Assembly (NCBI GenBank): GCA_012837615.1
Contig: DUQX01000096.1
Location: forward strand, 1 to 51,504
DNA: 51,504 nt
From: Bacillota bacterium
GTDB taxonomy: Bacteria; Bacillota; Dethiobacteria; DTU022; UBA8154
Reading direction: 5' to 3'
Part shown: positions 25,032-34,050 of the stretch, piece after piece
How positions within the stretch are numbered: position 1 is the first letter of the stretch
Layout: every line of letters starts with the position of its first letter
Position numbers and translations under genes: made by a program
Notes under the pieces: generated by a model
What the model was told of the DNA's origin: nothing
What the model saw: only the letters and a program-made list of their open reading frames with translations
Database searches by the model: none

Positions 25032-25144
25032 AAAACCCCGGTATCTTATCCTGTAATTGTATTTAATAAAACCAAGAGCTTAACCAAATGTGCGAAATAT
25101 GCGGAAAAATTTTGCTGTAAAAACCTGTTAAATTGTTAAGCGTA

Positions 25145-26944
25145 CTAAGTGACGTTTTCATCGCTATCCGGGTGATTGCCGATCAGCAGTTCCAGGAACT
25201 TTGCCGAAGGCCTCACCCTCCAGAGCCGGTTTTCCATTTTTACCTCCCAGCTTTCATGCACAAGCTCAAGCTCGCTTTCTTCGCCCGACAGGCGTACATT
25301 CAAATTAACTAATAACGACTCTCCGGCAGTCCTTACATCTTCACCCGGAGGGCTAACCTTATAAAAAACAGGTTTCATTACCCATGCATCTTTCCAATCC
25401 GGGTAGCTCAGGTGATCAAGCTTATGATCCGTAACCTGAAGCGTATATGCCTCTTTCCAATCCTTTTTCTGCAAGGCTTCAAGAAAAAGCTCTACAGCCC
25501 GCTGCGGAGTTCTGCCGAGGGAATCCTCCCCGGCTTCCTCCCTTGAGCGGGATAATGAGGAGAAAAGATTATCCGCCTCTTCTGCCGTTTTCAACGATGC
25601 AGGCTGATAACGGTTGCTGGCATTCCAGAGCAGGTACTCGTCGATACCCAGTTCCATGGCTGCCTCGATTTGGGCGCGGATTTCTGCAGGGCCATACGGA
25701 ATGGCTCCAGGAACCCAGGAAGTAGCTGTAAAACTCTGCAGCCAAGGACGAATAATTGCCGGGTCCTTAAGGGCAGCATTGCGTTTAAGGGCATCCGTCA
25801 GGGCAAACTCCACCGTTTCGCCCGGGTGAGCATCCGGAACGGAAAAACCGAAGTAGCCCTTGCCATAATGGCTGGGATAAACCATAGGGCAGATATAATC
25901 GACATGCGGTGACATCGCCTCCCATGCCTGGCCTATACGGTCGCTGTCTCCCCAGGAAGTAGCGATAACTCCAAAAACATCGGCAGAGAGATAGACATTA
26001 TAATCCTGTAGCTGTTCTGCAGCATAAACCAGGAAGTCACGGATTACCTCTTCCTTGGGAAGATCCTCGCCCGGATAATAGGCCTCGCGGTCGAGCAGAT
26101 GTGCGTTTTCGGGAAACCGGATATAGTCGAACTGTATTTCGCGAAATCCCAGCAGGGCAACTTCACGGGCAACGGCAATATTATAATCCCATACCTTTTT
26201 TTCATAAGGGTTTATCCAGGCCACACCATTCCGATCTCTCCAGAGGCCGCCTGAATTCTTTTGGATTGACCATTCAGGTTTCAACTCGGCCAGGTAGGGA
26301 TCTTTGAAAACTACGATGCGGGCAATCGGGTAAATGCCCTTTTCATGAAGCTCGTCCAATATCGCTTTCAAATCCTTAATCGGCGCGGAGAGGTGGGCAT
26401 CCAGCTCCTCGACAAGCTCAATTTGCGAATTATATGTAATTTTCCCATGGTCGTTTTTCACATCAATAACCACCGCGTTGAGTTCCGTTGTTTCGACCAT
26501 ATTTATCAAATCCCGAAAGCGCGAATGCCCTACCGTATTTCCTGTCAGATATATTCCCCGAGCCTTTACAGGTGGATTCTCCCGCTGCTCAAGGGGCGGC
26601 AGCGGAACGTAAAAGGCACCGAGCTCTTCTTTTCGCATTTCCTCAAGCTTCTGTCTCTCTTCCAGGGCCCGCCGTTTTTCTTCCTCCTGCGCCAACTCTT
26701 TGGCCAGCTCTTCATCACGGGGATCTGCTTCGGCTCCGTCAACATCCCCGTCAGTATCCATGCTTTCTCCCCCAGCCTGTACTGCGGGAATAGAGCGGTG
26801 CTTTCCCTGGTCCATAGAGTACGCCAGGCATCCGGTAAACATTATGGGTAGGACTAACACGATAATTACAAAAAAAATAGTCGAGATGCGGTTTTGGGTC
26901 ATTGATACCGATGTTTTTTCCCCCTTTATTCTGAATAAAAACAT
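25145..26944 (-). CDS. Lipoprotein, putative glycoside hydrolase (DUF4015)
   Basis: A lipoprotein signal with lipobox FTGC (Cys near residue 39) is followed by a charged coiled-coil linker (about 75-120) and a barrel-type domain of the putative glycoside hydrolase family PF13200 (about 130-440). Conserved strings include ARGIYLTG, AVVIDVKNDHG, QFDYIRFP and PHVDYICPMVYPSHYG, the last two carrying acidic residues in barrel positions. A beta-rich C-terminal part (about 475-599) resembles a small substrate-binding or NTF2-like domain. It likely acts on a wall or exopolysaccharide outside the membrane; the substrate is unknown. ATG 26944 has GGGGAGG upstream. Confidence 0.82.
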   Translation of the reverse strand: MFLFRIKGEKTSVSMTQNRISTIFFVIIVLVLPIMFTGCLAYSMDQGKHRSIPAVQAGGESMDTDGDVDGAEADPRDEELAKELAQEEEKRRALEERQKLEEMRKEELGAFYVPLPPLEQRENPPVKARGIYLTGNTVGHSRFRDLINMVETTELNAVVIDVKNDHGKITYNSQIELVEELDAHLSAPIKDLKAILDELHEKGIYPIARIVVFKDPYLAELKPEWSIQKNSGGLWRDRNGVAWINPYEKKVWDYNIAVAREVALLGFREIQFDYIRFPENAHLLDREAYYPGEDLPKEEVIRDFLVYAAEQLQDYNVYLSADVFGVIATSWGDSDRIGQAWEAMSPHVDYICPMVYPSHYGKGYFGFSVPDAHPGETVEFALTDALKRNAALKDPAIIRPWLQSFTATSWVPGAIPYGPAEIRAQIEAAMELGIDEYLLWNASNRYQPASLKTAEEADNLFSSLSRSREEAGEDSLGRTPQRAVELFLEALQKKDWKEAYTLQVTDHKLDHLSYPDWKDAWVMKPVFYKVSPPGEDVRTAGESLLVNLNVRLSGEESELELVHESWEVKMENRLWRVRPSAKFLELLIGNHPDSDENVT

Positions 26945-27125
26945 AAAAAATAATCCTCCCCGTCATGTTTTTGCATAAAAAGTAAATTACTGTTAGTATA
27001 ACTTTAGCTGAATCTTATAAAAATGTCGAACAGCGCAGGGGGGAATGGGGAAAGGAAACAATCATGTTTTCCTTAATAACCTCCTTGTTTTTACATATTT
27101 CGAACTTTGTGCCTATTATTGGCTA

Positions 27126-28229
27126 TCACCGATAATAATTTAATAGTCGTTCCCTAGTCTCGCACCGAAGGCGATCAATCTCCTCAAAATTCATGTGGGG
27201 TATGTAATAGTGCTCCAGTTCATCATGCAGGGATTTGGCTTTTATCAGGAAAGCAACGGCGCTCTTCAAAGCGCTGCGATAATTCCTGTAGTATTCCTCT
27301 TTCTCGGCCTGCAAGCTCAGAGAAAGCGGTATCGCCAGTTCCCCGGTATCTATCACACAGCGTGCCCTGGGGTTATTGTAATAATGCGGCTCCCTGCTCA
27401 TAATTACCGCCACTTCCAGCTCCGGTATCGCCAGGTGTTCCACTTTCAGGGGATCAAGCCCGCAGTGGTAGGCTTCAATGTAATATCCGCGCAGCCGGGC
27501 GGCATCCAGGATCCGTTCAATGACCTTACTCATGCCCGCCCGGCAATCTCCCTGCAAAATATATATGTTTGAATAACCGTCTACCAGCGTATCCAAAAAA
27601 TTAACCGTACCCTGCGGGGTTATAGCCGAGGCAAAAATACTTCTAACTTTACCGGCCTTATTCAGCGGGGGTTTTTCGGCAAATATCTCTTCCAGCAACT
27701 CCAGGCAAAGGCGATTAAGCCGGCCGCCCCGGTCAAGCGCCCCATCGGCGCTGTAGATACTTTCCAATCCCTCCAGGTAGAGCCTTGCCGGAGCTAAATA
27801 CCTGTAAACATTTTTGAATGTCCTTTTGATCTCCGCGCTGAGCTTAACAATTGCCTCCTTGCTTTCCATGATCCCATTCAGGCTCCAGTGTTCACCCAGG
27901 TAAATAATCTCATCAACAGCCCCCGGATATTGGGGATCCACTATATGAGGAAATGTGCCATCCAGAAATGCGGTGCCCATGGCCGGTATTACCAAACCAT
28001 CGAGAGACTCGCTATCCGAAGCACAGTGGTGATATTCAACATCATACCCCAGATCCTGCATCTCTTTCCCCAATTTACTCATAAAAGTTGACTTGCCTAC
28101 CCCGGGCCCTCCTTTAATGATAAATACCCTCCTTGCCTCCGACCCAATAATCTGCTCAAAAAAAGAATAAAAACCATATGCAGAATTGGCACCGGGAAAA
28201 TACCTGCGCAACTTTGCTCTCTCTTGCAT
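27126..28229 (-). CDS. PRK06851-type P-loop ATPase of unknown function
   Basis: A 367-residue protein of the PRK06851 family, seen in Clostridia and related groups. The first half has a good Walker A loop, GGPGVGKST. The second half repeats the pattern YILQGDCRAGMSK, a degenerate P-loop that lacks the normal GxxxxGKT/S, so only one of two ATP sites may work. Conserved HHCASDSESLDG and YHCGLDPLK are visible. The start was moved from 28286 to ATG 28229 because GGGAGGGGG lies just upstream of it; the extra N-terminal Cys-rich residues are artefact. No function can be assigned. Confidence 0.78.
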   Translation of the reverse strand: MQERAKLRRYFPGANSAYGFYSFFEQIIGSEARRVFIIKGGPGVGKSTFMSKLGKEMQDLGYDVEYHHCASDSESLDGLVIPAMGTAFLDGTFPHIVDPQYPGAVDEIIYLGEHWSLNGIMESKEAIVKLSAEIKRTFKNVYRYLAPARLYLEGLESIYSADGALDRGGRLNRLCLELLEEIFAEKPPLNKAGKVRSIFASAITPQGTVNFLDTLVDGYSNIYILQGDCRAGMSKVIERILDAARLRGYYIEAYHCGLDPLKVEHLAIPELEVAVIMSREPHYYNNPRARCVIDTGELAIPLSLSLQAEKEEYYRNYRSALKSAVAFLIKAKSLHDELEHYYIPHMNFEEIDRLRCETRERLLNYYR

Positions 28230-28395
28230 GAGATCCCCCTCCCGGAAATATTGCTGGGTAGCATTATCACAGAATGAGCATTCCATGAGGCCCCCTCTTG
28301 ACTTCCTTCTGCTATGTTGATAAACTCGTTTTAATTTATTTTATGCCGTATGAGACAACATGTGTGTATGTATATTTACCTGCGGGTGAAAGAAA

Positions 28396-28986
28396 ATGGA
28401 AGAAAAGCAACATCAATACAGGGGGAAAAAAGAAGTATCTCTAATTGAATTATTTTTTCTCTTTTTTTTCATAGGCTCCTTTACAATAGGTGGGGGGTTT
28501 GCAATGCTCCCCCTCGTTAAAAGAGAGATAATTGATAAAAAGCACTGGATGGAAAATGGAGATTTTCTAGATAACCTCGCTCTTGCCCAGTCCCTTCCCG
28601 GGCCTGTTATCATTAACATGTCCTTATTAACCGGCTACCGCCTGCGGGGAATTAAAGGGAGCATATCTTCCGTTCTCGGAACAGCTATGCCATCATTCGT
28701 TATTATCCTGACTATTGCTCTTTTTTTCTGGCAGTACAGGGATTATTACCTGATTCAGGCGGCTTTCATGGGAATCAGGCCCGCTGTAACCGCACTTATA
28801 ATCTATACAATTTTTCAACTCGGCAAACGGGTATTTGAAGACTACCGCTCGCTGCTGCTCTTTATGCTGTTTTTAAGCGGACTTATTTTTGTAAATCTCC
28901 ACCCGATAACTATCATTGTAGTCAGTGCAATTGTAGGTATTTTATGGCCTTTAAATAACAATAGCAAAAAGGAGCAGACGCCTTGA
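28396..28986 (+). CDS. Chromate transporter family protein, N-half (ChrA-type)
   Basis: One half of a split chromate ion transporter. The family motif FxIGGGFAMLPLVKREI (here FTIGGGFAMLPL, about residues 29-40) and the PGP motif in SLPGPVIINMS are present, with about six membrane segments. In Firmicutes chromate transporters are often two adjacent short genes rather than one long ChrA. The actual ion may be chromate or another oxyanion. It overlaps the following TTG start by 4 nt, so the two are translationally coupled. No chromate reductase or regulator is adjacent. Confidence 0.88.
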   Translation: MEEKQHQYRGKKEVSLIELFFLFFFIGSFTIGGGFAMLPLVKREIIDKKHWMENGDFLDNLALAQSLPGPVIINMSLLTGYRLRGIKGSISSVLGTAMPSFVIILTIALFFWQYRDYYLIQAAFMGIRPAVTALIIYTIFQLGKRVFEDYRSLLLFMLFLSGLIFVNLHPITIIVVSAIVGILWPLNNNSKKEQTP

Positions 28987-29516
28987 ACAATCTCAATATT
29001 TATACTGAACTTTTCATTTCTTTTTTTAAAATCGGGTTTTTTGGATTTGGCGGCGGCTACTCCATGCTGGCCCTTCTGGAACGTGAAATTGTCCAAATGC
29101 ACGGGTGGTTAAGTGTCACAGAGTTTGTAGATATTATCGCGATAGCCGAGATGACCCCCGGAGCGGTTGCCATTAATTCAGCCACTTTTGTGGGTTATCA
29201 GATAGCAGGGGTGGCCGGGGCGGCTATATCCACCTTTGGAGTAATCTTCCCTTCGCTTCTGCTGGTTATTCCAGCGGCTAAGCTGGTTACTTTATTTTAT
29301 CAGAACAAAAACCTTCAGAATGCCCTGAATGGTATCCACCCGGCCGTTATTGCATTAATTGGGCTGGCTGCTTACGTCATCGGGGTAAATTCTATCATCG
29401 ATATAAAAAGCGCCCTCATCGGTGTAGGGGCATTGTTGCTGCTCACCTTTACCAAAATTCACCCGCTATTGCTCATAGCAGCGGGTGCTGTAGCAGGGTT
29501 AATATTCTATTTGTAA
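28983..29516 (+). CDS. Chromate transporter family protein, C-half (ChrA-type)
   Basis: The second half of the pair, with the family motif GFGGGYSMLALLEREI (about residues 19-34) and EMTPGAVAINSATFVGY, and about six membrane segments. Each half has the same fold in inverted arrangement in related transporters, so a working unit needs both. The TTG start at 28983 sits in the overlapping stop of the first gene, with GGAG 8 nt upstream. The protein ends in a hydrophobic helix, and there is no apparent truncation (177 aa). Confidence 0.88.
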   Translation: MNNLNIYTELFISFFKIGFFGFGGGYSMLALLEREIVQMHGWLSVTEFVDIIAIAEMTPGAVAINSATFVGYQIAGVAGAAISTFGVIFPSLLLVIPAAKLVTLFYQNKNLQNALNGIHPAVIALIGLAAYVIGVNSIIDIKSALIGVGALLLLTFTKIHPLLLIAAGAVAGLIFYL

Positions 29517-29559
29517 ATGAAAAGCCAAGCTTACAAAAAAAACCGGTTCTTCCCCCCCA

Positions 29560-29591
29560 AAAAAAAAGCCGCCCTGCTATATTGAGGCAGC
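29560..29591 (-). terminator. Intrinsic terminator of the small lipoprotein gene
   Basis: On the minus strand GCTGCCT and GGGCGGC pair with two G-U pairs and are followed by nine T. It begins just after the stop of the lipoprotein gene at 29627 and would also meet convergent transcripts from the chromate genes. Confidence 0.75.
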
Positions 29592-29626
29592 TGAAAATAT
29601 TTTATAATCCTTTAGTGGATTGCCCG

Positions 29627-30136
29627 CTAGTGGAGTTTCCCGCGACCCCAGTCATAAAAGCGAACATTGTGTTCCTCATTATCATATTTCCAGGTAATAT
29701 CAACATAGTAATTAATAAGAAAGTCTTCCTTTATCTTATCCTCAAAAACTCCGATCGGCACCCCATCGCTCCAGTTGGAGTTCTCTATGCTAAGGCTGTA
29801 CTCCAGTTTTTCCCCCTTTTCAACACTCCCGTAATCAATAACAAAGGAATCATCTATCAGCCCGCAGGTAAGGGGGCTCCTGATAACGATCTGCACATCC
29901 TGGGCGGATTTTTCCCCTAAATACTGTATAACGCTATCCGCTTCTATCAATACCTTATCGCCGCTAAACTCAATCTGCGCACTTCTCTCTTCAATACCCC
30001 AGACCCCTTCCCAATACTTATCGGGACGTAAATCCGCGGTTACTTCAGTAGCATCAACAACTGTACAACCGGTCGAAAAAATAAAAAGTGATAATACCAG
30101 CAGAAGCAGCAAAGGTTTTTGCATGTTTTTTTGCAT
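29627..30136 (-). CDS. Small lipoprotein of unknown function
   Basis: A 169-aa protein with a basic N-terminus, a hydrophobic stretch and a lipobox STGC (Cys about residue 24), so it is exported and lipid-anchored outside the cell. The mature part contains repeated Trp/Tyr and acidic patches and no known motif; the phrase SIENSNWSDGVPIGVFEDKI resembles regions of other uncharacterised Clostridia lipoproteins. I cannot name a function. The start was moved from 30154 to ATG 30136, which has GGGG 8 nt upstream. It lies 172 bp downstream of pcrB, past a terminator, and is probably its own unit. Confidence 0.7.
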   Translation of the reverse strand: MQKNMQKPLLLLLVLSLFIFSTGCTVVDATEVTADLRPDKYWEGVWGIEERSAQIEFSGDKVLIEADSVIQYLGEKSAQDVQIVIRSPLTCGLIDDSFVIDYGSVEKGEKLEYSLSIENSNWSDGVPIGVFEDKIKEDFLINYYVDITWKYDNEEHNVRFYDWGRGKLH

Positions 30137-30231
30137 CTTTTTATCCCCTTTCATGGAAGCATATCATTATATGTTCAACATAAAAGTCCTTTATTCCTCC
30201 CTCAATTGACTCCGAGAAAAAAACATGAGTA

Positions 30232-30263
30232 AAAAGCGCGAATTTCTTAAGAATCGCACTTTT
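30232..30263 (-). terminator. Intrinsic terminator of pcrB
   Basis: On the minus strand AAAAGTGCGA and TCGCGCTTTT form a 10-bp stem (one G-U pair) with an inner TTCTTAAGAA and T residues after it. It lies about 45 nt past the pcrB stop. Confidence 0.78.
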
Positions 30264-30308
30264 CATTCACCCCTGCTATCCCTGCGAAACAAAATTGTAT
30301 TATTTGGC

Positions 30309-31043
30309 TCAATCTTTTAGGGCGCTGAGGATTGAACGCAACCTTTCTCGATAACCGGCATTTTCTATGATTGTTCCCGTTACTACCATATCCGCGCCTG
30401 CCTGCCTTACGCGGCGTGCATCTACCGCAGTGCGAATTCCTCCCCCAACAATCAGGGGTATAGACAATTCCTTCTTAACCGAACGGATCATGCCTGCTGG
30501 AATGGGTTGAGCTGCGCTTAATCCTGAATCGAAATATATATATTTCATCCCGAATAGCTCGGCTGTTACAGCATAGCTTGCCGCAAGCCAGTAGTTATCC
30601 CGGGAGACAAGCTCCAGATTAGCGGCATTTCCTACTTTCATACCTGGTTCCACCGCTACATAGCCTACAGGAATAGTCTCCATTTCCATTCTTTTTAAAA
30701 TTATTGAAGCCTGCGCCTGCCCACCGCATAAATAATTGGGATTTTTTGAGTTAAGAAGGCTGCCAAAGAACAGGGCATCGAAAGAAAAACAGAGCGCTTC
30801 AGCTCCTGATGGAGAATAAACCAAGGGTATGGAAATCTTTTCCTTAATGGACCGGGAAGTTTTCAGGAGATTTCGTTGAGAAAGACCGCTAAGGCCTGCA
30901 ATCAGGATAAGGTCGCTTCCAAGTTCCTGAGCTGTAAGGGCCAGCCTAACCGCCGCTTCAGGCGATTGTTTCATAGGATCAATCATAGTAATATGAACGG
31001 TACCTCTTTTGACCTTTTCTTTTAAATATTGGTTTACACTCAT
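30309..31043 (-). CDS. pcrB: Heptaprenylglyceryl phosphate synthase family (PcrB)
   Basis: A TIM-barrel prenyltransferase of the GGGP synthase family. In Bacillus the enzyme joins heptaprenyl diphosphate to glycerol-1-phosphate and makes an archaea-like ether lipid. Conserved strings here are MIDPMKQ, VAVEPGMKVG, YIYFDSG and VGGGIRTAVDA. The start is ATG 31043, with GGAGAAGG 6 nt upstream, rather than TTG 31049. It is 244 aa. Unlike Bacillus it is not next to pcrA, which lies about 18 kb away in this window, so any co-regulation with pcrA is lost. Product chain length cannot be read from the sequence. Confidence 0.88.
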   Translation of the reverse strand: MSVNQYLKEKVKRGTVHITMIDPMKQSPEAAVRLALTAQELGSDLILIAGLSGLSQRNLLKTSRSIKEKISIPLVYSPSGAEALCFSFDALFFGSLLNSKNPNYLCGGQAQASIILKRMEMETIPVGYVAVEPGMKVGNAANLELVSRDNYWLAASYAVTAELFGMKYIYFDSGLSAAQPIPAGMIRSVKKELSIPLIVGGGIRTAVDARRVRQAGADMVVTGTIIENAGYRERLRSILSALKD

Positions 31044-31187
31044 AATCAACCTTCTCCGGTTTTTTTGTCAGTCCTCTCTTTATATTATTATAATAAACTT
31101 TGGGATATTTGACAACTGCCAAGATTTCCCGAATTATTGCCTGAATGTTTGGTTCCCTTATTTTTTTCTGAAAAACGTTAGAAGAAA

Positions 31188-31220
31188 ACGAAAAAGCTGA
31201 CATAATACCCTGTCAGCTTT
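31188..31220 (-). terminator. Terminator after rpsI, end of the ribosomal cluster
   Basis: On the minus strand AAAGCTGACA and TGTCAGCTTT form a perfect 10-bp stem with an 8-nt loop, followed by TTTC. It lies 30 nt past the rpsI stop and probably ends the long tuf-to-rpsI cluster or its rplM-rpsI part. Confidence 0.88.
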
Positions 31221-31250
31221 AGATATCTCAACTGGGGTCTCCCTGAGTAA

Positions 31251-31643
31251 TTAACGCTTAGAAAATTGCGGTGCACGGCGAGCTTTTTTCAAGCCATATT
31301 TTTTTCGCTCTTTCATTCTGGGATCCCTTGTGAGGAACCCTTCCCTTTTTAAAACAGGGCGGTATTCATCATCTGCTTCTAAAAGGGCTCTAGCAATACC
31401 ATGCCTGAGAGCACCGGCTTGCCCCGTAAAACCACCGCCTTCTACCTTGGCCAGAACATCAAATTTCTGTAGGGTTCCCGTCCTTTCCAGGGGACGACGA
31501 ACCTCTGCTTTTAATGTATCCATTCCAAAATATGCATCAAGATCTTTATTATTAATAATTATCTTACCCCCGCCGGGGACTAAACGCACTCTTGCGACAG
31601 ACTTTTTTCTGCGTCCTGTACCATAATATTGAACCTGGGTCAT
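31251..31643 (-). CDS. rpsI: 30S ribosomal protein S9
   Basis: S9 of the small subunit, 130 aa. The N-terminal [19 protein letters not shown] and the basic C-terminal tail [14 protein letters not shown], which reaches the P-site tRNA anticodon stem, are intact. It follows rplM by 82 bp, the invariant rplM-rpsI pair, and is the last gene before the terminator. AAAGGGGG precedes the ATG. Confidence 0.98.
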   Translation of the reverse strand: MTQVQYYGTGRRKKSVARVRLVPGGGKIIINNKDLDAYFGMDTLKAEVRRPLERTGTLQKFDVLAKVEGGGFTGQAGALRHGIARALLEADDEYRPVLKREGFLTRDPRMKERKKYGLKKARRAPQFSKR

Positions 31644-31725
31644 TCTTTACACCCCCTTTAAACTGAAAGTATAGGCATATTAAGTTGGTCTCGGATTTAC
31701 TTCCTAGAAAACCAAAAAGCGCTCC

Positions 31726-32178
31726 CTAACGCTCTGCCACCCTCTTGGGCACAAAAACCCATTCAGCAGGTTGCTGTGCCTGATGCCGGTGATCGGCACC
31801 GCGATAAACTTTAAGCTTTTTCAACATGGCCCTCCCCAAACGGTTTGCAGGAAGCATTCTTTTCACCGCCAGATAAAAAAGCCTTTCCGGGTTTTTGGCG
31901 AGAAAATGATCGTAGCGTATTTTTTTAATACCGCCCGGGTAACCTGAATGCCTGTAATAATATTTTCTCTGGGCCTTTTTTCCTGTCAACAAAATCTTGT
32001 CCACGTTAATAACTATGACATGGTCACCTACATCCAGATGGGGAGTATAAATGGTTTTATGCTTGCCTCTTAAAATTCTGGCTACTTCACTGGCCAACCT
32101 TCCCAGGGGTAAACCTGCAGCATCTATAACATACCACTTGCGTTCAATATCCTTTTCTGTTGCCATATAAGTGCGCAT
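31726..32178 (-). CDS. rplM: 50S ribosomal protein L13
   Basis: L13 of the large subunit, 150 aa, with [19 protein letters not shown] and the conserved [18 protein letters not shown] segment. It is an early-assembly protein that binds 23S rRNA. It begins the rplM-rpsI pair, and its start lies in a hairpin leader (listed separately) that probably lets L13 regulate its own mRNA. The SD is weak (ACAGG), which fits a structured start. Confidence 0.98.
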   Translation of the reverse strand: MRTYMATEKDIERKWYVIDAAGLPLGRLASEVARILRGKHKTIYTPHLDVGDHVIVINVDKILLTGKKAQRKYYYRHSGYPGGIKKIRYDHFLAKNPERLFYLAVKRMLPANRLGRAMLKKLKVYRGADHRHQAQQPAEWVFVPKRVAER

Positions 32179-32245
32179 AATTTGCCTGTTCCGCTTTCAA
32201 TCAAAATCTCTTTGCCGGAACAGGACTGCACACCTCCTTTCTCCG
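32179..32245 (-). promoter_or_regulatory. L13 leader hairpin in front of rplM
   Basis: On the mRNA, CCTGTTCC (32224-32217) and GGAACAGG (32192-32185) pair across a 24-nt loop; the right arm holds the weak SD just before the rplM ATG. Upstream lies AAAGGAGGTGTGCAGT. L13 leaders of this kind are known in Firmicutes and let excess L13 repress translation. The pairing is visible; the function is by analogy. No other gene lies in the 305 bp between truA and rplM. Confidence 0.65.
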
Positions 32246-32483
32246 CCTGTAATACACAAATATCCTTTTTAGTATTCATCATAAATATCAGGAAAATACA
32301 GGAACATTGCCCGTTCCATGTGCCACAAGGCTTATTTTAATATAAGAATCTACCGCCGTCAACCCTGCTGCTCATACCAAAGTTAATGAAGGTTTATTTA
32401 AAAACTGCTTTTAATATCTCAAGACTTATCCTTTCAATTCAACTTGACAGAGGGCACGCACCTTGTAAAAGCAACAAGTTTTA

Positions 32484-33239
32484 TTAGATTATAGTATTTG
32501 TATGATGATAAAAAACCTTCTCCAGACAAAGTCCTTGGGCCGGAGCGGTTTTACCCGCATCCTGCCGCTCACCGCTTTTCAATATTTGCCGCATGTTTTC
32601 CGGGTTTCTTTTTTTAAGACCCACCTCAACCAGGGTACCTGAAATATTGCGCACCATCTTATAAAGAAAACCGTCTCCCTTAAACCAAAACTTAACAAGT
32701 GGCCCATCTTGTCTTATCTCGAGGTTAAATATTTCCCGTTCTGTGGTTTTAACACTGCTTCCGGAAGCCTGAAAAGCCTTAAAATCGTGCTTCCCTAAAA
32801 GAAATGAGGCAGCCAGCTTCATTTCTTCAACATGCAGCCGTTCGGCAATATGCCAGGTATAAAATCTTAAAAACACATCGGGGAACCTACCGTTATAAAT
32901 AGTATAAGAGTAAGTTTTTGCACAGGCGTCTCGCCTGGCGTGAAAACTATTATCGACCTTCTCGGCTTTAAAAACAACAATATCCCTTGGAAGGACGCTG
33001 TTTAATGCCAGCGGAAGCACTTCTGGTGAAATATAGTCGGGAGCAAAAAAATTTGCTGCCTGCCCCCTGGCATGCGCGCCGGCATCTGTCCTGCCGGCAA
33101 CCACCACTCTGGTCTTTTTGCCATAGATCTTTTCCAAACTCCTCTCCAGTACCTCTTGCACCGTCAGCGCATTTTCTTGAACCTGGAACCCGTGATAAGA
33201 GGTCCCGTCATAAGAAAAGATGATCTTGTAATTCTGCAA
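32484..33239 (-). CDS. truA: tRNA pseudouridine synthase A
   Basis: Converts U38-U40 of the anticodon stem to pseudouridine. The catalytic GRTDAGAHA motif is near residue 60; YDGTSYHGFQVQ is at the N-terminus and FKAFQASGSS in the middle. The TTG at 33239 with AGGTGG 5 nt upstream gives a normal N-terminus (MQNYKIIFSYDGT); the track TTG 33257 adds six residues and has no SD. It is 251 aa and follows ecfT in the usual ecf-truA-rplM-rpsI order, about 14 bp after the ecfT stop if this start is right. Confidence 0.95.
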   Translation of the reverse strand: MQNYKIIFSYDGTSYHGFQVQENALTVQEVLERSLEKIYGKKTRVVVAGRTDAGAHARGQAANFFAPDYISPEVLPLALNSVLPRDIVVFKAEKVDNSFHARRDACAKTYSYTIYNGRFPDVFLRFYTWHIAERLHVEEMKLAASFLLGKHDFKAFQASGSSVKTTEREIFNLEIRQDGPLVKFWFKGDGFLYKMVRNISGTLVEVGLKKRNPENMRQILKSGERQDAGKTAPAQGLCLEKVFYHHTNTII

Positions 33240-33253
33240 TAAAACCACCTGTT

Positions 33254-34048
33254 TCAAACTCTGCCGAGCAAGATAACCAGCATCATACCAAAGGAGGTAA
33301 ATAATCCGAAATAATCCAGCGGCTTTGTGTGCAATTCACGCATTTTAGTACGGCCTTTCCCTCCCTGGTAACAGCGGGCTTCCATTGCAATGGCCAACTC
33401 ATCCGCGCGGCGAAATGCGCTGACAAAAAGCGGCACCAGCAACGGTACCAGGTTCCGGGCACGTCGGAATATATTTCCCGTTTCAAAATCTGCACCGCGG
33501 GCTATCTGAGCTTTGCGGATCTTATCGCTTTCCTCCATCAGCGTGGGAATAAATCTCAACGCTATCGTCATCATCATAGCAATCTCATGCCCGGGTATGC
33601 CCAGTCGGCGAAATGGCCGCAGCATAAATTCAATGCCGTCAGCAAAGGAAATCGGCGATGTCGTCAGTGTAATCAGCAGCGTTGTAACTACCAGCAAAAT
33701 AAGCCTTAAAGTCATAAACGTGCCCATGTAAATCCCGGCTTCTTCTACTGATAAAGGACCAAGACGCCAGTAAACCTTCCCCCCTTTGGTAAAAAGAAAA
33801 TGGAGTATCAGGGTAAATAAGATTATATATAATACCGGCCTCAATCCGCGCAGAAAATACCGCCAGGGGAGCTTAGCAATTAAAAAAATAATAAAAATAA
33901 ATGCGCCGAAAAGAATAAAACCCCAGAAAGTTCTTACCAGAAACAGTGTTACGATGAGTACCAGCAAACATAAAAGCTTTATTCTCGGGTCAAGCTTGTG
34001 TAAAAGAGAATCTCCCGGAAGGTAGTGGCCAAGAGTTATAGCCCGCAT
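33254..34048 (-). CDS. ecfT: ECF transporter transmembrane subunit EcfT
   Basis: Membrane coupling subunit of a group II energy-coupling factor (ECF) vitamin transporter, 264 aa with about five or six helices. The cytosolic Arg-containing coupling signatures are AQIARGADF and AMEARCYQGG, which contact the two ATPases. It works with EcfA1 and EcfA2 and a separate vitamin-binding S component that is not in this window, so several S proteins encoded elsewhere probably share it. It begins two bases after the ecfA2 stop. Confidence 0.95.
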   Translation of the reverse strand: MRAITLGHYLPGDSLLHKLDPRIKLLCLLVLIVTLFLVRTFWGFILFGAFIFIIFLIAKLPWRYFLRGLRPVLYIILFTLILHFLFTKGGKVYWRLGPLSVEEAGIYMGTFMTLRLILLVVTTLLITLTTSPISFADGIEFMLRPFRRLGIPGHEIAMMMTIALRFIPTLMEESDKIRKAQIARGADFETGNIFRRARNLVPLLVPLFVSAFRRADELAIAMEARCYQGGKGRTKMRELHTKPLDYFGLFTSFGMMLVILLGRV

Positions 34049-34050
34049 GG

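Noticed and set aside
28396-29516. Frameshifted single chromate transporter gene
   Set aside because: Two-gene split chromate transporters with overlapping TTGA junctions are common in Firmicutes; both halves have their own SD and complete motifs.
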